Assembly: GCA_029856295.1 (NCBI GenBank)
Contig: JAHQWS010000026.1
Span: 1-10,139 of the forward strand
Source of the DNA: Promethearchaeia archaeon
GTDB lineage: Archaea; Asgardarchaeota; Lokiarchaeia; Sigyniarchaeales; SOKP01
Direction: 5' to 3'
Length of the DNA: 10,139 bases
Shown: in pieces, positions 6,829 to 10,139 of the stretch
Position numbering within the stretch: the stretch's first letter is position 1
Layout: each line of letters opens with the position of its first letter
The notes under the pieces: generated by a model
The model's database searches: none
Told to the model about the DNA's origin: nothing
The model's input: the letters and a program-made list of their open reading frames with translations, nothing else
Translations under genes and position numbers: made by a program

Positions 6829-8593
6829 CTTGCCAGATTGGATCTGCTTCTTGTAGTAAACGTCTTTGTACTTTTCCAATTAAATTTTTTGGGACTTCCT
6901 CTATAATTTCAACATAATACGGGCGTTTGTAATGTGTCATATTTTCAGCAGCCCACTCTTTAATTGCTTCTTGAGTTAGAGTAGAGCCTGGAGTTAATTC
7001 GACCCAGGCTTTAACAGCCTCTCCAAATTCATCATGTGGCAATCCTGCAACAGCGACTTCTGAAATTTCAGGATGTTTCATAAGAAGCTCTTCTACTTCT
7101 TTTGGATAGACAGAATATCCTTTATATTTAATGAGTTGTTTCTTTCTATCTCTCAGCTCAACTGTACCATCTTCGTTCATAAATCCAATGTCTCCTGTTA
7201 ATAACCATAATTTTCCATTATATTCTTTAATTGTATTGGCAGTTTCTTCTGGTTTATTCAAATATTCCAACATAACTTGAGGACCATGGACGCATAGTTC
7301 TCCAGTATGTTCTTCACCAAAATTAGTATCATCAGGATTCCCCATGCTGATAGGACCTTGACTAAAATCCTCAGCAGGCCAAATTCCCCACTCAGTTGCT
7401 GGAAAAGGCATCCCAATTACTCCAATTGGACTCTCACCAAATAAATTCCCCGCACTAACAACAGGGGTAGATTCACTTAATCCATAACCTTCAACAATTC
7501 GACCACCAGTATTCTCGACAAAAGCGTCGTGCACAGGTCTGTGTAATGGACCTGCTCCAGAAACACATAACTTTAGCTTTCCCATAACTCCGGGAAATTT
7601 TTTAATCTCCTCAAACTCAGCCAACCTCTTAAATAAAATCTCCGCTCCAGGATAGACTAAACCCTCAGGTGCAGGCAATTTTTCAATATCCGCAAGTAAA
7701 TCCTCTGTGTTAGGGGGTCTTGGAAATAACATCATCCATCCCCCAAATTTTATCGTTGCATTCATTACCACAGTATGAGCAAAACTGTGAAATAATGGAA
7801 GCACGCCAACACATCCAATACCTGGTGTTTCTCCCCCTAACCAATAAACACATTGATTAGCATTAGAAACCACATTGAAGTGAGTTAAAACCGCTGCTTT
7901 AGGTAAACCTGTTGTTCCACCAGTCATAATGTATGTTGCTGGATGGGTTTTGATATCAATTTTTATATTTGGAACGGCTGGTGGAGTGTTTAAAAGATCC
8001 ATAAATTTAAGTGCTCCGGGAAAATCTACCTTACCTTTAGGAATTTTTTTTAACAATTTTCCTAAGGTCCTTTTAAAGCCTAACCCATGTGCTAAATCAG
8101 CTACATTTGTGTAGATTACTTTCTCTATACTAGATTTGGCTATAATTGGTTTAATGTAAGGTTCATATAAAGCATCTAGTACGATAAGTATTCTAGGTTT
8201 GGTAATATCTAATTGATGCAAGATTTCCATAGGTTGGTATGTTGGATTTACCCCGGTAGCGATTGCCCCAATCTTAGTAATGGCATAATAACTTATAATG
8301 TATTGAAAGCAATTTGGTAAGTGTATAGCAACAACATCGCGTTTTTTAATTCCTAAATTATCTAGAGCAGTGGCAAATGCGTTTACGTGATCTTGAAATT
8401 CCCTATAAGTCATCCAAGTCTCTAAAAACCACATTATATTATGATCTGCGTATTTTCCAACTTGTTCTTCAAGCATTTCATTGACGGTCATTTCTGGTAA
8501 GCTAATATTTTTTGGGACGTCCTTAGGCCACCATTTTTGAAACCATCTCTTATTTTCATTAACTTCATACTTATCTTCGCTCTTTATTGGCAT
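6806..8593 (-). CDS. AMP-forming acyl-CoA synthetase (long-chain type)
   Basis: This complete 595-residue member of the adenylate-forming superfamily activates a carboxylic acid with ATP and joins it to coenzyme A. The phosphate-binding loop is MTGGTTGLPKAAVLTH (223-238). The adenine-binding motif is EGYGLSESTPV (368-378). The hinge region has LLTGDIGFMNEDG (464-476), with the ribose-binding aspartate in TGD, followed by ELRDRKKQLIKYKG (479-492). The C-terminal catalytic lysine is Lys574 in NLIGKVQRR. There is no signal peptide or membrane span, so it acts in the cytoplasm. The length and motifs fit the FadD-like long- or medium-chain group, but chain length cannot be read from sequence, and the loop has Ala-Ala where Lys-Gly-Val or Lys-Gly-Ala is usual. 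In Asgard archaea such enzymes are thought to feed fatty-acid oxidation. No beta-oxidation genes are next to it. Upstream of the ATG is GTGAGATGATAAG, a weak ribosome-binding site candidate. Confidence 0.93.
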   Translation of the reverse strand: MPIKSEDKYEVNENKRWFQKWWPKDVPKNISLPEMTVNEMLEEQVGKYADHNIMWFLETWMTYREFQDHVNAFATALDNLGIKKRDVVAIHLPNCFQYIISYYAITKIGAIATGVNPTYQPMEILHQLDITKPRILIVLDALYEPYIKPIIAKSSIEKVIYTNVADLAHGLGFKRTLGKLLKKIPKGKVDFPGALKFMDLLNTPPAVPNIKIDIKTHPATYIMTGGTTGLPKAAVLTHFNVVSNANQCVYWLGGETPGIGCVGVLPLFHSFAHTVVMNATIKFGGWMMLFPRPPNTEDLLADIEKLPAPEGLVYPGAEILFKRLAEFEEIKKFPGVMGKLKLCVSGAGPLHRPVHDAFVENTGGRIVEGYGLSESTPVVSAGNLFGESPIGVIGMPFPATEWGIWPAEDFSQGPISMGNPDDTNFGEEHTGELCVHGPQVMLEYLNKPEETANTIKEYNGKLWLLTGDIGFMNEDGTVELRDRKKQLIKYKGYSVYPKEVEELLMKHPEISEVAVAGLPHDEFGEAVKAWVELTPGSTLTQEAIKEWAAENMTHYKRPYYVEIIEEVPKNLIGKVQRRLLQEADPIWQEKKGTSK

Positions 8594-8884
8594 CTCTTAT
8601 CATCTCACTTTTTCCTTAAGTACTTCTTATTTTACTTTTTTGAAATCTTAAATCTTTTAACTATATTTCACTAATAATTTTATTTATGTAGCTTTTGTTA
8701 AAAATTTTTCGCATTAAATTGACTCGATTATAGAAATCCGTAAAAGAAAGTGGAATAATACACTTAAATAACAATCTTTTTTATAAAAATATCGAAATGG
8801 TTTAAAAACACTAAGAAAAAATGTAAAGAAATAGAAAAATAAAAAAATATTATTAAATATAAATTTGAAAGTTAGTACAACCTT
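8594..8884. other. AT-rich intergenic region with no gene seen
   Basis: This 291-bp stretch lies between the end of the surface-protein gene and the start of the acyl-CoA synthetase gene, both on the minus strand. It should contain the terminator of the first and the promoter of the second. I see no open frame with protein character, no tRNA-like fold and no repeat. Possible TATA-like strings occur on the minus strand near 8660-8690, but none stands out from the background. Confidence 0.5.
8816..8847 (-). terminator. U-tract terminator region after the surface-protein gene
   Basis: On the minus strand, starting about 38 bases after the surface-protein stop codon, the sequence has a T7 run (8841-8847), T5C stretches, and a T6 run (8816-8821). 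Clusters of T runs are the usual form of intrinsic termination in archaea. No hairpin is needed or seen. Confidence 0.4.
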
Positions 8885-10138
8885 TTACAATTTATCTTTT
8901 TTTCTTTTGATTAAAATTGTCGCAACACCAGCTAAGCCAACACCAGCTATGAGTAAGATTAATGCCCAGAAGCCAGGTTCCTCAGGAGTAAACACCATAT
9001 AGACACTGAAAGTAGGATCATGCCAGATACCTTTACCTGAACCATTAAAGTCCGGATAACAAACTGCGTATAATAAAATGTTCCATTCCGCTACGGCATC
9101 AACATCAGCCGCAAAATCATTATCCGTGTCATCTTTATCCTCAACATCGGTTTCGCTTCTATGCTCTTCCCCTTCCCATAAAGCAATCGGAATAATACTT
9201 GTGCTAGCAGCATATCGGGACTTGTCTGTAGAATTTCCTAACAAATAACCCGGTCCAGCAATATCTACAAAATCAAGTTTATCTTCATTATCTTCAGCAA
9301 GATAATCTCCTACTTTTAAGGTTTGTGAACTTGATGAGTACTTTTGTTCTGTAAAATCCTCCTCATCTTCAGGTTCAATTTCATCATCCTCGTCGTCACC
9401 TTTTTCGATATGCAAATCAAAATGTAAAATGCTTGAAACATATATAATTGCCATATCTAAATCATTACCCTTCACACTTGGGTTATTCGGACCATTATCA
9501 TCATTCCATGGAGCAAAATTGGTCTCTAATTTCACATGTGCTTCTTGATTAATTTTTCCACTTTTATGTTTTTCAGTCTCTGTTTCAAATTCTAATCCGA
9601 AGTATATAGAGTCTAGCTCTTCTTCAGGGGCATTTACATATGCATTTAAGTCTACTCCGACGGGAACGGCTGACATATTGGCCTTTTCTAAACGTAAACC
9701 CCAAGACACAGTATCATCATCTTCATCAACTTTAGGTTCCTTGAAAACAAAATTCTCTACTGTTCCTAAAATCAATCTATGAGTTACTTCATTAGTTGTA
9801 GGTACCATAGCTGCTGTACCGTTAGTATATATTATATCACCAGTTTCATTTCTTGCATAATCATAATTAACTGTGATATCTCCGCTTGTATCATTATCAT
9901 AGTATAAGAATGCTCCAGCTAAATGGTGAGTAAATAAATAGAACTCAACATCAGCTCTTTCAAATATGTCCTCAACATCGGCATCCTCACCATCGGTTAA
10001 CTTAGATAAATCAAGCTCTACATAGAATTCTTTCACCCATAATTGAGCTATATCAAAAGAAAACTGAGTCCAAATGGTCTCTACGAGGTCTGCGGCATCA
10101 AAATCTTTTAGCAACCATTGCATATAACTATCTTTTGT
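8885..10138 (-). CDS. Acidic surface protein with C-terminal PGF-type membrane anchor, 5' end beyond the window
   Basis: The frame stays open to the right edge (TKDSY before the methionine at 10123), so the true start and any signal peptide lie outside; about 417 residues are visible. I do not recognise a named domain. The chain is very acidic, with Asp/Glu-rich stretches at about residues 241-259 and 317-341 (numbered from the methionine at 10123). It has at least five N-glycosylation sequons (N92, N101, N149, N297, N360). The end has three parts: EEPGF, a hydrophobic segment of about 20 residues (386-405), and the basic tail KRKKDKL. That fits a cell-surface protein with its body outside and a C-terminal anchor, and it resembles the PGF-CTERM signals handled by archaeosortases. 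Substrate-binding or S-layer roles are possible but not supported by a motif. The gene lies upstream of the acyl-CoA synthetase gene on the same strand, with a T-rich gap of 291 bp, so probably a separate unit. Confidence 0.8.
   Translation of the reverse strand, partial: TKDSYMQWLLKDFDAADLVETIWTQFSFDIAQLWVKEFYVELDLSKLTDGEDADVEDIFERADVEFYLFTHHLAGAFLYYDNDTSGDITVNYDYARNETGDIIYTNGTAAMVPTTNEVTHRLILGTVENFVFKEPKVDEDDDTVSWGLRLEKANMSAVPVGVDLNAYVNAPEEELDSIYFGLEFETETEKHKSGKINQEAHVKLETNFAPWNDDNGPNNPSVKGNDLDMAIIYVSSILHFDLHIEKGDDEDDEIEPEDEEDFTEQKYSSSSQTLKVGDYLAEDNEDKLDFVDIAGPGYLLGNSTDKSRYAASTSIIPIALWEGEEHRSETDVEDKDDTDNDFAADVDAVAEWNILLYAVCYPDFNGSGKGIWHDPTFSVYMVFTPEEPGFWALILLIAGVGLAGVATILIKRKKDKL
8888..8977 (-). 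other. PGF + transmembrane + basic tail sorting-signal-like C-terminus
   Basis: This segment codes for the last 30 residues of the surface protein: Pro-Gly-Phe at 383-385, a 20-residue hydrophobic helix rich in Leu, Ile, Ala, Gly and Val, and the tail KRKKDKL. The order (PGF motif, helix, Arg/Lys cluster) is that of archaeal CTERM sorting signals. The PGF sits directly at the membrane edge, as in halophile and methanogen examples. Whether this lineage has a matching archaeosortase is not shown here. Confidence 0.5.
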
Positions 10139-10139
10139 C

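Noticed and set aside
7929..8114. A 61-codon plus-strand frame with a hydrophobic start
   Set aside because: It lies inside the acyl-CoA synthetase gene, antisense to the stretch before the phosphate-binding loop. The hydrophobic look comes from reading the complementary strand.
9350..9405. Possible tandem repeat in the acidic region of the surface protein
   Set aside because: The Asp/Glu codons give a repetitive look (repeated TCATC/TCTTC), but no unit repeats in register. It is compositional bias, not a defined repeat.

Overview
The window is strongly AT-rich, densely coded DNA. It holds eight protein genes, two of them cut by the window edges. I see no rRNA, tRNA, CRISPR array or insertion sequence. 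The gene set points to an Asgard archaeon, most likely Lokiarchaeia-like. Pointers are a Rab/Ras-type small GTPase with the Switch II motif WDFGGEERF, a probable longin-like small protein, a deoxyhypusine-synthase-family enzyme, an arginyl-tRNA synthetase, and an acidic surface protein with a C-terminal PGF-type membrane anchor. Lineage is inferred from protein character only; no marker gene fixes it.

Layout, left to right. Bases 3-1175 (+) hold the 3' part of a B12-binding-type radical SAM enzyme. Bases 1299-1763 (+) hold a small protein with a longin-like pattern. It meets, tail to tail with a 6-bp gap, a leftward cluster spanning 5384 down to 1770: argS, then an agmatinase/arginase-family ureohydrolase, then a deoxyhypusine-synthase-family gene. 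The last two genes overlap or nearly abut, so the cluster is probably one operon. A divergent intergenic region (5385-5574) separates it from a rightward gene for a Lin0512-family protein of unknown function (5575-5973), followed by the small GTPase (6125-6646). Converging on the GTPase from the right is a 595-residue AMP-forming acyl-CoA synthetase (8593-6806, minus). Upstream of that is the C-terminal part of the surface protein (10138-8885, minus), which runs off the right edge.

Functionally the most coherent unit is argS-ureohydrolase-DHS, which links arginine use in translation to agmatine/polyamine metabolism and probably to hypusine modification of aIF5A. The DHS-family protein keeps the catalytic lysine but differs from the human enzyme at other conserved sites, so its substrate is not certain. 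The GTPase and longin-like protein belong to the set of eukaryotic-type trafficking folds known from Asgard archaea. The GTPase departs from the consensus at two guanine-nucleotide motifs. I found no defence system, mobile element or clearly new multi-gene system. The most interesting points are the atypical GTPase, the DHS substrate question, the longin candidate and the sorting-signal-like tail of the surface protein.
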